A stretch of DNA of 64,000 nt, taken from Clostridium ljungdahlii DSM 13528 (GTDB lineage: Bacteria; Bacillota; Clostridia; Clostridiales; Clostridiaceae). Below, piece by piece: positions 44,666 through 54,171 of the stretch (position 1 is the first letter of the stretch; each line of letters starts with the position of its first letter). The DNA lies in NCBI RefSeq assembly GCF_000143685.1, contig NC_014328.1, positions 1,426,001 to 1,490,000 on the forward strand, in the 5' to 3' direction. Below the pieces are notes generated by a model. It saw nothing but the letters and a program-made list of their open reading frames with translations. It was not told where the DNA came from and did no database searches. The position numbers and the translations under genes were made by a program.

Positions 44666-45763
44666 ATGGATAAGTTGCAGATAGGTGAAATAATATTTAA
44701 ACTTAGAAAAGAGAAAGGAATTACACAGGATCAATTAGGAGGATTTATTGGAGTGTCTACAGCAGCAGTGTCAAAGTGGGAAAGTGGTAATTCCTATCCA
44801 GATATAACTCTTCTTCCTGTACTTGCATCATATTTTAATGTTTCTATAGATAAACTTTTGAATTATAAAATTGAACTCTCTGAAAAAGAAGTTATGGAGA
44901 TATTTAAAAAATGTGAAGTATTGTTTAGTAGTGATAAAGTTGATGAAGGAATTGATAAATCCATGGAATACATATCAAAATATAAATCAAGTTATTATTT
45001 GAAATATATGATTGGAGGCCTGTTTAACATGTATTCATGGAAAAAGGGAGAAGAAAAGATAGAAAATATAATGCTTAAAAATTCTGTTGAATTGCTTGAA
45101 AATGTAGTGGAAAATTGTAATGATACAAAATTAGTTGAACAAGCACTATTTCAGCTTGGTGGTATTTATTCTTCCATTGGAGAAAATGATAAGGGAATAG
45201 AAGCTTTAAATAAAATTCATAAAAATCAATTTAATGTTGATTTTATGCTTGCAAATATATATTTAAGTAAAAATGAGATGAAAGAAGCGAGAAAGATACT
45301 TCAAAGTCAGCTGTGGAAAAATATATTTGGAATTAGTTTTACCTGTTTAGCATTGGCTAAATCTTATATTAAAGATAAAAACTCAGATGTTATAGATAAA
45401 TATTGCAATTTGGCTGTAAGTGTTAAAAAGTTATTTTCTCCAGAATGTGATAAAGTTATTGGTATGCATGTAGAATATATGAATTTTGCACAAATTTATC
45501 TTAGGCTTGACGAAAATAAAAAGGCAATAGAAATGTTGTATAAGTGGATACAATGCATTAAAAATAATGATATAAATGCACCTAAAGATTTTTCATCTAC
45601 CTGGTGTTTCAATGAACTTTCAGAAGGAGAACGTGCCTTTACTTTGGATTTGTATGAAAATATGATGAAGGTGTTAGAAGATCCAGTATTTGATCCTATT
45701 AGGAAAAGTAATGATTTTAAGGCTATTTTAAAAGATTTGAAGGAAATTAGAAAACTCAGATAG
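44666..45763 (+). CDS. XRE-family regulator with helical-repeat C-terminal domain
   Basis: 365 residues. N-terminal helix-turn-helix (ITQDQLGGFIGVSTAAVSKWESGNSYPDITLLPVLASYF). The rest (about 85-365) is all-helical with TPR-like repeats (ALFQLGGIYSSIGENDKGIEALNKI, DFMLANIYLSKNEMKEARKIL, EYMNFAQIYLRLDENKKAIEML). The layout recalls peptide-responsive RRNPP regulators, but no small peptide gene is seen next to it and this XRE-TPR class is common without one. Ends at a double-hairpin element also found at 48319. Confidence 0.82.
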   Translation: MDKLQIGEIIFKLRKEKGITQDQLGGFIGVSTAAVSKWESGNSYPDITLLPVLASYFNVSIDKLLNYKIELSEKEVMEIFKKCEVLFSSDKVDEGIDKSMEYISKYKSSYYLKYMIGGLFNMYSWKKGEEKIENIMLKNSVELLENVVENCNDTKLVEQALFQLGGIYSSIGENDKGIEALNKIHKNQFNVDFMLANIYLSKNEMKEARKILQSQLWKNIFGISFTCLALAKSYIKDKNSDVIDKYCNLAVSVKKLFSPECDKVIGMHVEYMNFAQIYLRLDENKKAIEMLYKWIQCIKNNDINAPKDFSSTWCFNELSEGERAFTLDLYENMMKVLEDPVFDPIRKSNDFKAILKDLKEIRKLR

Positions 45764-45810
45764 ATTACGCTTAGTTCCATAATTGTAAATATTGTTTTTT
45801 AAAACTGTAT

Positions 45811-45887
45811 AAAAAAATACGCCATATGGAGTATATTAAAAAATTTTTTTCTCTATACAATTGTAGTTGTATGGAGAAATTTTTTTG
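45811..45887 (+). repeat. Double-hairpin terminator element, copy A
   Basis: First a palindrome around CCATATGG (ATACGCCATATGGAGTAT), then CTCTATACAA paired with TTGTATGGAG and a T run. Nearly the same about 75 bases recur at 48319-48392. Confidence 0.8.
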
Positions 45888-45940
45888 TTTTCAATTATAG
45901 TACATTTAGATCCAAAATAAGATAAAAGGAGATAAGCTAA

Positions 45941-46198
45941 ATGAGTAAGATAATAAATGTTATACCAAACGATGATTATACACTTCTAATAGAATTTGAA
46001 GATGGCAGTAAAATTTTATTTAATATGAAAAGGCTAATAAAGACAATGCGTTACTTAAGTTTAACTGATATTGAGCGTTTCAAAAATGTAAGAATTAAGG
46101 ACAAAGTAATTTCCTGGGATGATTTTGATAATTTAAAACCTCAAATGCTGCCGTTAGCTATTACACTTGACAATATTTTGCTTATGCTGAGAGACTAA
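45941..46198 (+). CDS. DUF2442 family protein
   Basis: 85 residues: INVIPNDDYTLLIEFEDGSKILFNMKRLI, then FKNVRIKDKVISWDD. This matches DUF2442, small proteins often found next to DUF4160 partners in possible toxin-antitoxin pairs. No DUF4160 gene is present here. AAAGGAG precedes the ATG. Function unknown. Confidence 0.75.
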   Translation: MSKIINVIPNDDYTLLIEFEDGSKILFNMKRLIKTMRYLSLTDIERFKNVRIKDKVISWDDFDNLKPQMLPLAITLDNILLMLRD

Positions 46199-46348
46199 TA
46201 TGTTAATTTGTTGTGTCTAGTTGTGAATAATGTTGGAAGACATAAAAAGATTTTGGTAAAAAATCTGATGATAAAGTATTATGAAAAAATAAAAAGTTAC
46301 TGTATAATAATATTAATCCATTGTAAACAAAAGAAAGGAAGAATGTTT

Positions 46349-46693
46349 ATGCCATACATAAATTCAAGATTAACAGTAAAACTTTCATATGAGCAAAAAA
46401 AGCGTATAAAGGATGAAATGGGAAAAATAATTTCAGAGATTCCTGGAAAATCCGAAGAATGGCTTATGGTAAGTTTTGATGATGATAAAACAATTTATTT
46501 TAGAGGAAATAAAATGGAAAAGGCTGCCCTTGTTGAAGTAAAAATATGTGGAACTACTGAAAGGACTTACAAAAATAAGGTTACTGATTTAATATGTTCT
46601 TTTTATCAATCAGAGTTCGATATACCAAAGGATAGTATATATGTAATCTTTAGTGAAATTAGCGATTGGGGATTCAATGGAAACTTATTCTAG
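46349..46693 (+). CDS. MIF-family protein (phenylpyruvate tautomerase-like)
   Basis: 114 residues, homologous to macrophage migration inhibitory factor. ATG 46349 gives MPYINSRLTVKLS, which puts the catalytic proline directly after the initiator methionine; AAAGGAAG lies about 7 bases upstream. The frame is open to 46208 but that stretch has no family similarity. Other MIF marks: SEEWLMVSFDD, TIYFRGNKMEKAALVEVKI and the end YVIFSEISDWGFNGNLF. The family has keto-enol tautomerase activity. Bacterial roles are little known. Confidence 0.85.
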   Translation: MPYINSRLTVKLSYEQKKRIKDEMGKIISEIPGKSEEWLMVSFDDDKTIYFRGNKMEKAALVEVKICGTTERTYKNKVTDLICSFYQSEFDIPKDSIYVIFSEISDWGFNGNLF

Positions 46694-46780
46694 ACATTCA
46701 ATTATGGGCTTGCGCCAGGCAGGTCTATTTTTTACAAGAAATCTGTGTATATTAAGCAATAATTTTAAGGAGAGTTAGAA

Positions 46781-47119
46781 ATGAATATTCAAATATTTGG
46801 AGTGAAAAAGTGTTTTGATACAAAGAAAGCTGAACGCTACTTTAAGGAAAGAAGAATTAAATATCAATTTATAGATTTAAATATTAAAGAAATAAGTAAA
46901 AGGGAATTACAGAGCTTAAAGGCAGCAGTAGGTATTGATAATTTGATAAATAATAGGGTAAAAGAATATGATAAATTAAATATTGGATTAATAAGGAGCG
47001 GTGATATAAAAGAAGAGATACTTTTAAAGAACCCAAAGCTTTATAAAACTCCAATTGTTAGAAATGGGAAACAGGCTACAGTTGGATATGAGCCTTCAAT
47101 TTGGAGTAAATGGGAGTGA
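46781..47119 (+). CDS. ArsC/Spx-family thioredoxin-fold protein
   Basis: 112 residues. N-terminal FGVKKCFDTKKAERYFKERRI has the single cysteine (residue 11) of the ArsC/YffB group; Spx would have CxxC. The conserved TPIV segment (YKTPIVRNGK, cis-proline) is present. The arginine triad of glutathione-type arsenate reductase is not clear. No other ars genes nearby, so arsenate reduction is not supported. Ends 4 bases before the next gene. Confidence 0.8.
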   Translation: MNIQIFGVKKCFDTKKAERYFKERRIKYQFIDLNIKEISKRELQSLKAAVGIDNLINNRVKEYDKLNIGLIRSGDIKEEILLKNPKLYKTPIVRNGKQATVGYEPSIWSKWE

Positions 47120-47123
47120 TCCA

Positions 47124-48290
47124 ATGGAAATAGATAAAAAATTACTAAAATATTGTATATATGCAGGAGCAACAGTGATTCTAATTTATATTGGTATAGC
47201 ATTTTTAAATAATATAGGTAATATATTTGCTCTACTGTGGAATCTGTTAAAAAAAATCATTAACCTTGCAAAACCTTTTGTTATGGCACTAATAATTGTG
47301 TACTTATTGAAACCAGGGGTAGAAAATATTGAAAAGTTCTTAGAAAAGAAAAAGATACTAAAAAAAGCATCCCACAGAAGAGTAATAGGAATTATAGGGG
47401 TGTATACATTAGTAGCAGCTATTTTTGCAGCCGTTGTAAGTGGAATATATATTATGATTGGTGGAAAACTCTCTCACAATACAAGTATAGCAAATATGGC
47501 ATCGTATTTAAATGAATATTTAAATAACCCAACATTGTCAGTTAGTTCTGTTAGTGAAAAATTAAAAAGTTTAAATATTTCAATACCTACAAGTTTAAAT
47601 GACAAGATTGCCCAAATAGTAAGTTATGTACAATCTTACTTTTCAGCAAGTATAGGAGCAATGACAAATTCTATTGTAGCTATAGTAAGCAATATAGCTC
47701 TATTTTTTATAGCAATAATATTAAGTATTTATTTAATACAAGATTCTGAGTATTTTGTAGGGTTATGGAATAAAATATTTAACCTTGCATTTGGAAAAAG
47801 TAAAACAGGGAGCAAATTAAAAGAAGTATTACATGTTATGGATGTTACATTTTATAAATATATAAGAGGACAATTGCTAGAGGCATCTATAGTGGGAGTT
47901 CTATCAGCTATTGTACTGTATTTTATTGGAATAGATTATGCTTTGGTTATAGGAATTATTGCAGGTATTTGTAATATGATACCATATATAGGAGCTGTTG
48001 TTGGAACTGTTTTGGCAGTAATTATGGCACTGTTAGGTGGACAACCTATTACAGCAGTATGGGCAATTATTGGAATGCTAGCAGTTCGGCAGGTTGATGA
48101 TAGCTTATTGGCACCTAAAATTGTAGGAAATAGCGTAGGATTGCATCCCGTATTTACTATGATTGCAATACTTATAGGTGGAAATTTGGGGGGGCTTATA
48201 GGAATGCTTGTAGCTGTACCTACTGCTGCTTCACTAAAAGTACTATTGGGTAAATGGTATGCTTCTCACATGGAGAAGTCTGCATCTTAA
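47124..48290 (+). CDS. AI-2E (UPF0118/PerM) family permease
   Basis: 388 residues, about eight membrane helices with a large loop at about 120-190. Family features: GQLLEASIVGVLSAIVLYFIGIDYALVIGIIAGICNMIPYIGAVVGTV and the QVDDSLLAPKIVGNSVGLHPVFTMIAILIGG block. Members export small molecules or act as Na+/H+ antiporters; substrate unknown. ATG 47124 is set by GGGAGTGA inside the end of the ArsC-like gene; an upstream ATG would overlap that gene by 65 bases. Confidence 0.9.
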   Translation: MEIDKKLLKYCIYAGATVILIYIGIAFLNNIGNIFALLWNLLKKIINLAKPFVMALIIVYLLKPGVENIEKFLEKKKILKKASHRRVIGIIGVYTLVAAIFAAVVSGIYIMIGGKLSHNTSIANMASYLNEYLNNPTLSVSSVSEKLKSLNISIPTSLNDKIAQIVSYVQSYFSASIGAMTNSIVAIVSNIALFFIAIILSIYLIQDSEYFVGLWNKIFNLAFGKSKTGSKLKEVLHVMDVTFYKYIRGQLLEASIVGVLSAIVLYFIGIDYALVIGIIAGICNMIPYIGAVVGTVLAVIMALLGGQPITAVWAIIGMLAVRQVDDSLLAPKIVGNSVGLHPVFTMIAILIGGNLGGLIGMLVAVPTAASLKVLLGKWYASHMEKSAS

Positions 48291-48318
48291 AAAATAGTAT
48301 TATTTTTTAAAAGTTCAT

Positions 48319-48392
48319 AAAAAATACTCCATATGGAGTATTTTAAAAAAAGTTTTTCTCTATACAATTATAGTTGTATGGAGAATTTTTTT
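48319..48392 (+). repeat. Double-hairpin terminator element, copy B
   Basis: Perfect ATACTCCATATGGAGTAT followed by CTCTATACAA / TTGTATGGAG and a T run. About 75 bases, very similar to copy A at 45811-45887. Confidence 0.82.
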
Positions 48393-48441
48393 AGTTGATA
48401 CAATTCTTCATGTGTAAAAAAGTTAAAGCGGAGGTATATAA

Positions 48442-48627
48442 ATGAAATGGGAGGTAGTAAAAAGACAAACTAAAACTGGTATGTACATTAGTACAATAAA
48501 GTCATTTGAGTTTGATAAAGAGTCTAAAGGTAAAGCATATGATGGGGCATTAAAATATGCTAAACATAAGAATAAAATGTCATTTATAAAAAAATATTAT
48601 TATGAGGTGGAATTTAATTGGCAATAA
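48442..48627 (+). CDS. Small basic protein, uncharacterised
   Basis: Not recognised. 61 residues rich in lysine and tyrosine (MKWEVVKRQTKTGMYIST, SFIKKYYYEVEFNWQ). GCGGAGGTA lies 8 bases before the ATG, so it is probably translated. Stands alone. Confidence 0.6.
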   Translation: MKWEVVKRQTKTGMYISTIKSFEFDKESKGKAYDGALKYAKHKNKMSFIKKYYYEVEFNWQ

Positions 48628-48834
48628 TTTATATATTTTAAAACCACGATTGATTGTAAAAGCATCAATGAATCCTATTTAGTTAGAAAGGCAGAAAATG
48701 ATGGGATGTAGATGTGCTTAAAGATAACAAAATATTTTGTAAGTTAATATTTTATTAAATATTTTGACAGAGTATACGAAAATAAAGTTAACCAAAAGAA
48801 TGTACTTTATGAAATATATGGAGGAGATGCTTAT

Positions 48835-50868
48835 ATGTCAATAAAAAGAAAAATTCCACTTTTAATAGCAATAATTATTACCATTTTAATGACTGTAACT
48901 ACTATATTTATTGATAATAGGTCTAGCAACTTAATAGAAACTAAGACGGAAAAGGAAATAGAAGAAATATGTAATCATTCAGCTCAAACTATAAGTGCAA
49001 TAATTGAAAAAGAAAAGTTGGGGGCTAGAATATTTTCAGAAAAAAATGTAGTTGTAAATTTACTTAAGACAAATAAGGATTCTAGTAATATTGAGGATTT
49101 AAATAAGCAAAAACAAGATATGAATTTAACTTTACAAAACTATGTTAAAGAGAACAAAAATCTTGAGCACATATTTTTGGTTGACACAAATGGAAATATA
49201 ATTGCAGACAGTGATAAGAACTCTCTTGGCAAAAACGTAAATGATAGATCCTATAATAAATCTAGTTTGGAAGGTAAAGCTTCAGTAAGTGAAGTTATGA
49301 TGTCGAAAGTAACTAAAAATCCAATAATAGTGTTTACGAATCCTGTAGTAGGAAATGGTGAAATTTTAGGATATGTGGGTACAGCAGTATATGGGAGCAG
49401 CTTTTCAAAGTATCTAGCTGGTTCTAAAGTAAGTAATTTTTCATCTAGTTACGGATTTTTATTAGATTATAAAGGCAATACTATTTACCATCCAATTAAG
49501 AGCAAAATAGGTAAACCTGTTGAAACTCCTCAAATAAAAGATGTAGCTGATAAATTAAATAAGGTTGGAAATGTAAAAGAGGATATTCTTAAATATAATT
49601 TTAAAAATGTAGATAAAATAGCAGGATATAAGGTTATCCCTGAAACAAATTGGATTATAGTAGTAACTTCTGATAAATTAGAAGTGCTAAAAGATGTTAA
49701 ATCTATGAGAAATACTATAATACTTATAGCAATAATAGCATCAATTTTGGCTATAGCAGCAGGATATATGTTTTCAACAAGGATTACTAATCCTATTACT
49801 AAAATAGTTAATCTTATAAATAAAACAGCAAATTTAGATTTAAACCATGTAAAAGACTTTGACAAACTGTGTGGATATAATGATGAAATAGGGACAATGG
49901 CTAATTCTATAGAAAATATGAGAAAAGCATTAAAAACAATGGTTAAAGACATGAAGATGTCTTCTGATACAATAAATTCAAATGCTGTGTTAGTGGAAAA
50001 GTTAACTGGTGAGTTAAAGGTCAATTTAGAAGGTGCATCAGCAGAAAGTCAAAATCTTTCAGCTGGTATGGAACAAAATGCAGCTTCAGTAGAAGAAGTT
50101 TCAGCTTCATCTGATGAAATTGGAAATGCTGTAAATTCCATGACCCAAAAATCTGTAGAAGGTCTAAATAAAGCTAACGACATTGAAAAGAGAGCAGAAG
50201 AATTAAAAAGAGATGCAGTTGAGTCAAATGAAAAGGCCAATGAAATATATTCCTCTGTGAAAGATAACCTTGAAAAAGCTATTGAAGATTCTAAGGCTAT
50301 TGAAAAAATAAAGTTGTTGTCTACAGATATAATTTCTATTACTGATCAAACAGGTTTGCTTGCTCTCAATGCTTCAATAGAAGCAGCTAGAGCTGGTGAA
50401 GCAGGAAAAGGATTTTCTGTTGTAGCTGATGAAGTCAGACAATTGTCAGAGGAATCTGCAAAGACAGCTGGCAATATTCAAAATGTAGTCAATGAGGTTA
50501 CAGAAACAGTAAAGAATTTATCAAGTAATTCAGCAAAGCTTCTTGAGTTTATAAATCAAATTGTTTTAAAAGACTACAATAAGTTAGTTGAGACAGGTAA
50601 AGAGTATAGTCAAGATGCTGAAACGGTGAATAATTTTATGAACGATTTTAGCAGTTTAGCAGAAAAATTAAGTTCATCAATTAGTGAAATAAACAATGCT
50701 ATGGGTGAAGTGGCAAATACCGTGACTGACGGTGCAAAAGGTGTTACTGAAATTGCTAGCAAAATGACTAATATAGATGAAAAGTTAGGCACTGTAAAAA
50801 CAACTACTGAAAACAATAAACAAAGTGCTGATAAACTACAAGAAATTATATCTCAATTTAAATTTTGA
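48835..50868 (+). CDS. Methyl-accepting chemotaxis protein with Cache sensor
   Basis: 677 residues. Membrane helices at about 7-26 and 285-305, with an outer dCache-type domain between ([58 protein letters not shown]). HAMP at about 306-360, then the signalling coil with tip [44 protein letters not shown] precedes the ATG. Monocistronic with a strong terminator. Confidence 0.93.
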   Translation: MSIKRKIPLLIAIIITILMTVTTIFIDNRSSNLIETKTEKEIEEICNHSAQTISAIIEKEKLGARIFSEKNVVVNLLKTNKDSSNIEDLNKQKQDMNLTLQNYVKENKNLEHIFLVDTNGNIIADSDKNSLGKNVNDRSYNKSSLEGKASVSEVMMSKVTKNPIIVFTNPVVGNGEILGYVGTAVYGSSFSKYLAGSKVSNFSSSYGFLLDYKGNTIYHPIKSKIGKPVETPQIKDVADKLNKVGNVKEDILKYNFKNVDKIAGYKVIPETNWIIVVTSDKLEVLKDVKSMRNTIILIAIIASILAIAAGYMFSTRITNPITKIVNLINKTANLDLNHVKDFDKLCGYNDEIGTMANSIENMRKALKTMVKDMKMSSDTINSNAVLVEKLTGELKVNLEGASAESQNLSAGMEQNAASVEEVSASSDEIGNAVNSMTQKSVEGLNKANDIEKRAEELKRDAVESNEKANEIYSSVKDNLEKAIEDSKAIEKIKLLSTDIISITDQTGLLALNASIEAARAGEAGKGFSVVADEVRQLSEESAKTAGNIQNVVNEVTETVKNLSSNSAKLLEFINQIVLKDYNKLVETGKEYSQDAETVNNFMNDFSSLAEKLSSSISEINNAMGEVANTVTDGAKGVTEIASKMTNIDEKLGTVKTTTENNKQSADKLQEIISQFKF

Positions 50869-50875
50869 ATTTGTC

Positions 50876-50907
50876 AAAAAAGCTGGACTTAAAAGTTCAG
50901 CTTTTTT
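50876..50907. terminator. Bidirectional terminator
   Basis: AAAAAAGCTGGAC pairs with GTTCAGCTTTTTT around TTAAAA. Confidence 0.9.
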
Positions 50908-50916
50908 GATATTAAA

Positions 50917-52329
50917 CTAAAAGATTATGGTTATGATTGTACCTTCCCCTAAAGTGCTTTCTATATGTATACTTCCTCCGTGGGCATCTATTATCTGCTT
51001 GGATATTGCCATACCAAGGCCTGAACCTTCTGTTGAAACACTGGTATTTGTCCCCCTATAATATCTCTCGAAAATGTAGTTTAAATCTTTTTTAGGTATG
51101 CCTTTTCCGTTATCATTTATTATAATGTAGATCTTATCCTTTTCATAAATTGAAATATCAACTTGGACGTCCTCATTATTGTGAGTTATAGCATTAAAAA
51201 TTAAATTACTCAGGGCTCTTTTAAAAAATTTTTTATCAATAAGGGCTTTTATTTTTTCATTTTCGGGATAAAATTTTACATTCCTATTTGAATACATCGG
51301 ATGATTTAAAATTCCTACAATTATATTTTGCAAAAGAGAGGTTATATTTACCTCTTCCTTTTTTAGAGGAACAGCTTTATTTTTTAACTTGTAGGTCAAA
51401 TTTAAATCTTCTACTAATGATTGAATATAGGAGGATTTATTGTAGATTATTTCTGAATACTCGTGAATTTCATTTTCAGAAAAAGTATAATCCGGGTCCT
51501 TCATTATTTCAGCATATCCTTTTATAGAAGATAGGGGCGTCTTAACATCATGGGATATGGATGAAATCCAGGTGTTTCTCATTTTTTCAAGTTCATCTCT
51601 TTTTGTCTTATTTTCCTTAAGTGTTTTGCTTAAATTATTTAAGTTAGAAAAGACACTTTTATAAACACCTTTTTCTGGATAATTTATTTCGTAATTGCCT
51701 TTTGCAAGATTATTTATGCCACTTATTATGTTTTGAAGCGGTTTAGCCATTCTCTTTCCAAATAGAAAATAAGCTATAATTATAGCTGCTAGTATATTTA
51801 TGCACAGTAATAAAATAACACCATTCCAAAAGAAACTTTTTAAGGCAGAAGGATTAAATGTAAGAGTATGTTTTGCCACACGATTAAGTGGAAAACCTAC
51901 TATATAGGCAAAACTTTTGTTATTGTATTTTTTTTCGCTTACAAACACAGAGGAGTTTGCTATGTCATATTTGTAAATATGGGTATATTCTATTGGTGTG
52001 TATTTAGTAGGGACTGATTTTGGTTTATTAAAAGAATACACTTCCTTAAAATTTTCATCTATTATTTGAATCCACGCGTTATTTTTTAAAATTTTGTTTT
52101 TACCATCTTCTTTTACAAATGGCACTCCATTTTTAAAGTCTATGTATTCAGAAAAGTTTAAGGTAATCCTTTCGGGGGATAAACTAGTTAAATTTTCATG
52201 AGTATATACAATTACCTCATTCCAAACAATTAAATTTATGAATAATTCAATTATGACTATAAATATTAGTGTTACTAGAAATTTTGTAGTCAGGGTCCAG
52301 TTAGTTTTAATTTTACTTATAAATTTCAT
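50917..52329 (-). CDS. Sensor histidine kinase
   Basis: 470 residues. Helices at about 15-37 and 167-190 flank an outer sensor region of about 130 residues. HAMP at about 190-243, then HisKA with His in SSISHDVKTPLSSIKGY, and HATPase_c with N box (NLIFNAITHN), G1 (INDNGKGIP) and G2 (GTNTSVSTEGSGLGMAISKQ). Just downstream of its response-regulator gene and divergent from a three-gene ABC exporter, the layout of CprK/CprR or BceRS-like peptide-defence systems. The large outer loop suggests direct ligand sensing. Confidence 0.9.
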   Translation of the reverse strand: MKFISKIKTNWTLTTKFLVTLIFIVIIELFINLIVWNEVIVYTHENLTSLSPERITLNFSEYIDFKNGVPFVKEDGKNKILKNNAWIQIIDENFKEVYSFNKPKSVPTKYTPIEYTHIYKYDIANSSVFVSEKKYNNKSFAYIVGFPLNRVAKHTLTFNPSALKSFFWNGVILLLCINILAAIIIAYFLFGKRMAKPLQNIISGINNLAKGNYEINYPEKGVYKSVFSNLNNLSKTLKENKTKRDELEKMRNTWISSISHDVKTPLSSIKGYAEIMKDPDYTFSENEIHEYSEIIYNKSSYIQSLVEDLNLTYKLKNKAVPLKKEEVNITSLLQNIIVGILNHPMYSNRNVKFYPENEKIKALIDKKFFKRALSNLIFNAITHNNEDVQVDISIYEKDKIYIIINDNGKGIPKKDLNYIFERYYRGTNTSVSTEGSGLGMAISKQIIDAHGGSIHIESTLGEGTIITIIF

Positions 52330-52380
52330 TTGTAGTTACCTCAAAATTAAGATTATAAAAGTCTAAATAACAAGTATTTG

Positions 52381-53097
52381 TTATTTAGAAATTTTTAATT
52401 TATATCCCAGTCCCTTAGCAGTGACTATGTATTTTGGACTCGAAGGGTTATCTTCTAATTTTTGTCTTAGCTTTCTAATATGAACCATTATTGTGTTGTC
52501 ATATCCCTCATAGTTGTCATTCCAAACTTCATCACATATCATCTGCTTGGTTAGTATTTGATTGGCGTTTTGAGCCATGTAACATAAAAGGTGGTATTCC
52601 TTTGGAGTAAGCACTACATTTTTATCGGATTTTGATACTTCACCTTTTTCCAGGTCAATTATTATATCTCCGAAACTTATCTTTTCCTTTTTCATGGATA
52701 TTTCATTTTTAATATATATGTTTCTTCTCAAATGAGCTTTAATTCTAAAGGCAACTTCTTTAGGGCTAAAGGGCTTAGTTACATAGTCATCTGCACCTAG
52801 CCCAAGGGCAAGTATTTTATCTACATCATCAGATTTTGCAGATAAGAATATGACTGGAACAAAAGAAAAGTTTCTTATATTTTTGCATACCTCAAAGCCA
52901 TCCATATCTGGCATCATTATGTCCAAAACTACTATATCAGGTTTTTCGGTTTTGCATAATTTTATACCCTCTGTGCCATTTTTAGCCTTAAATATTCGCC
53001 TAAAGCCTTCTTTTTTTAGCACTGTTTCTAGAAGCTTTAATAGCTCCACTTCATCGTCTATTAAAAGTATTTTCCTATCTAGAATGTTATCGTACAT
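52381..53097 (-). CDS. OmpR-family response regulator
   Basis: 238 residues. Receiver with acidic pair (LLIDDEVELL), phosphoacceptor in VVLDIMMPDMDGFE and lysine in DDYVTKPFSP; winged-helix output (VVLTPKEYHLLCYMAQN, DNTIMVHIRKLRQKLED). AAAGGAG precedes the ATG. Transcribed with the kinase. The tandem TTAAGGTT repeats in the divergent gap are its likely target. Confidence 0.93.
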   Translation of the reverse strand: MYDNILDRKILLIDDEVELLKLLETVLKKEGFRRIFKAKNGTEGIKLCKTEKPDIVVLDIMMPDMDGFEVCKNIRNFSFVPVIFLSAKSDDVDKILALGLGADDYVTKPFSPKEVAFRIKAHLRRNIYIKNEISMKKEKISFGDIIIDLEKGEVSKSDKNVVLTPKEYHLLCYMAQNANQILTKQMICDEVWNDNYEGYDNTIMVHIRKLRQKLEDNPSSPKYIVTAKGLGYKLKISK

Positions 53098-53173
53098 GGT
53101 TATCTCCTTTAACTATCAATTGTCAATTTTATTATAACATTATTTATATATTGTTTAATTAGGTAGAAGAATT

Positions 53174-53197
53174 TTAAGGTTCCGTTAAGGTTTAGGT
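53174..53197 (+). promoter_or_regulatory. Direct-repeat site, probable response-regulator binding
   Basis: TTAAGGTT at 53174-53181 and 53185-53192, period 11 (one helical turn), with a partial third TTAGGT at 53192-53197. It lies about 65 bases before the ABC ATPase gene. Tandem repeats at this period are typical for OmpR-type regulators. Confidence 0.65.
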
Positions 53198-53259
53198 AAA
53201 TGAAATTTAAGTTTGCACCTTTATTATAGGGTCATAAGTTAATTGAGGGAGGAAATTAT

Positions 53260-54171
53260 ATGTCACAAGAAATTTTACAAACAAAAAATTTAACAAAAAA
53301 TTTTAAGGACTTTAAGGCAGTAAAAGGAATAGATTTATCAATAAAAAAGGGTAGGGTATATGGATTTTTAGGTCCCAACGGTGCAGGGAAATCCACAACT
53401 ATAAGAATGCTCTTGGGACTTATAAAGCCAACGAAGGGGGAAGTTAAAATATTTGGTAAAGACTTAAGAAAAAATAGAATGAGCATTTTAAAAAAAATAG
53501 GATCTATGGTTGAAGCACCATCTTATTATGGAAATTTAACAGCATATGAAAATTTACAGGTAACAGCAGAACTCCTAGAACTTGACCATAAGTATATTGA
53601 TGAAGTTTTGAAAGTTGTAAAACTCACTGAATGGAAAGATAGACAGGCCAGTAAGTTTTCACTTGGTATGAAACAAAGACTTGGTATTGCCCAGGCACTT
53701 ATATCGAAACCAGAACTTTTAATACTGGATGAACCTACTAATGGACTTGATCCATCTGGAATTCATGAAATAAGAGGACTTATCAAAGAACTTCCCAAAC
53801 TCTATAACATGACAGTTATTATATCAAGTCATAATTTGAGTGAAATTGAACTCATAGCAGATGATATTGGAATTATAAATAGAGGAAAGATGTTGTTTCA
53901 AGGAACACTTGAAGAACTTCATTCAAAGAGTAAAGGACAAATTTGTATAGAATCTAAGGATTTAAAGAAGCTAGAAGGTACGCTAAATAATAGTGGATAT
54001 AAGTATAAAGTAAGGGATAAGGATATTTTCTTAGAACCTGAGGGGAGAGAACTTGATGAGATTTTAAAACAACTCATATTAAACGGCAATAGAATATTTA
54101 AATTTGTAGAAGTACAAAAATCTCTTGAAGAAATATTTCTTGACCTTACTGAGGGAGGAGAAAATATATGA
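53260..54171 (+). CDS. ABC transporter ATP-binding protein (BcrA/LanF/CprA type)
   Basis: 303 residues. Walker A GPNGAGKST, Q-loop region, signature SLGMKQRLGIAQAL, Walker B LLILDEPTNGLDPSG and H-loop ISSHNLSEIE. The C-terminal 80 residues are typical of bacitracin/lantibiotic immunity ATPases. GGGAGG precedes the ATG. ATGA overlap with the first permease. Expected to export or extract cell-envelope-active peptides. Confidence 0.93.
   Translation: MSQEILQTKNLTKNFKDFKAVKGIDLSIKKGRVYGFLGPNGAGKSTTIRMLLGLIKPTKGEVKIFGKDLRKNRMSILKKIGSMVEAPSYYGNLTAYENLQVTAELLELDHKYIDEVLKVVKLTEWKDRQASKFSLGMKQRLGIAQALISKPELLILDEPTNGLDPSGIHEIRGLIKELPKLYNMTVIISSHNLSEIELIADDIGIINRGKMLFQGTLEELHSKSKGQICIESKDLKKLEGTLNNSGYKYKVRDKDIFLEPEGRELDEILKQLILNGNRIFKFVEVQKSLEEIFLDLTEGGENI

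Noticed and set aside
46208..46348. N-terminal extension of the MIF-family gene
   Set aside because: It would bury the catalytic proline and has no ribosome site; the ATG at 46349 is well placed.
49530..50024. 164-codon minus-strand frame inside a chemoreceptor gene
   Set aside because: Lies fully opposite a well-supported chemoreceptor, has no ribosome site and its composition is a mirror of the coding strand.
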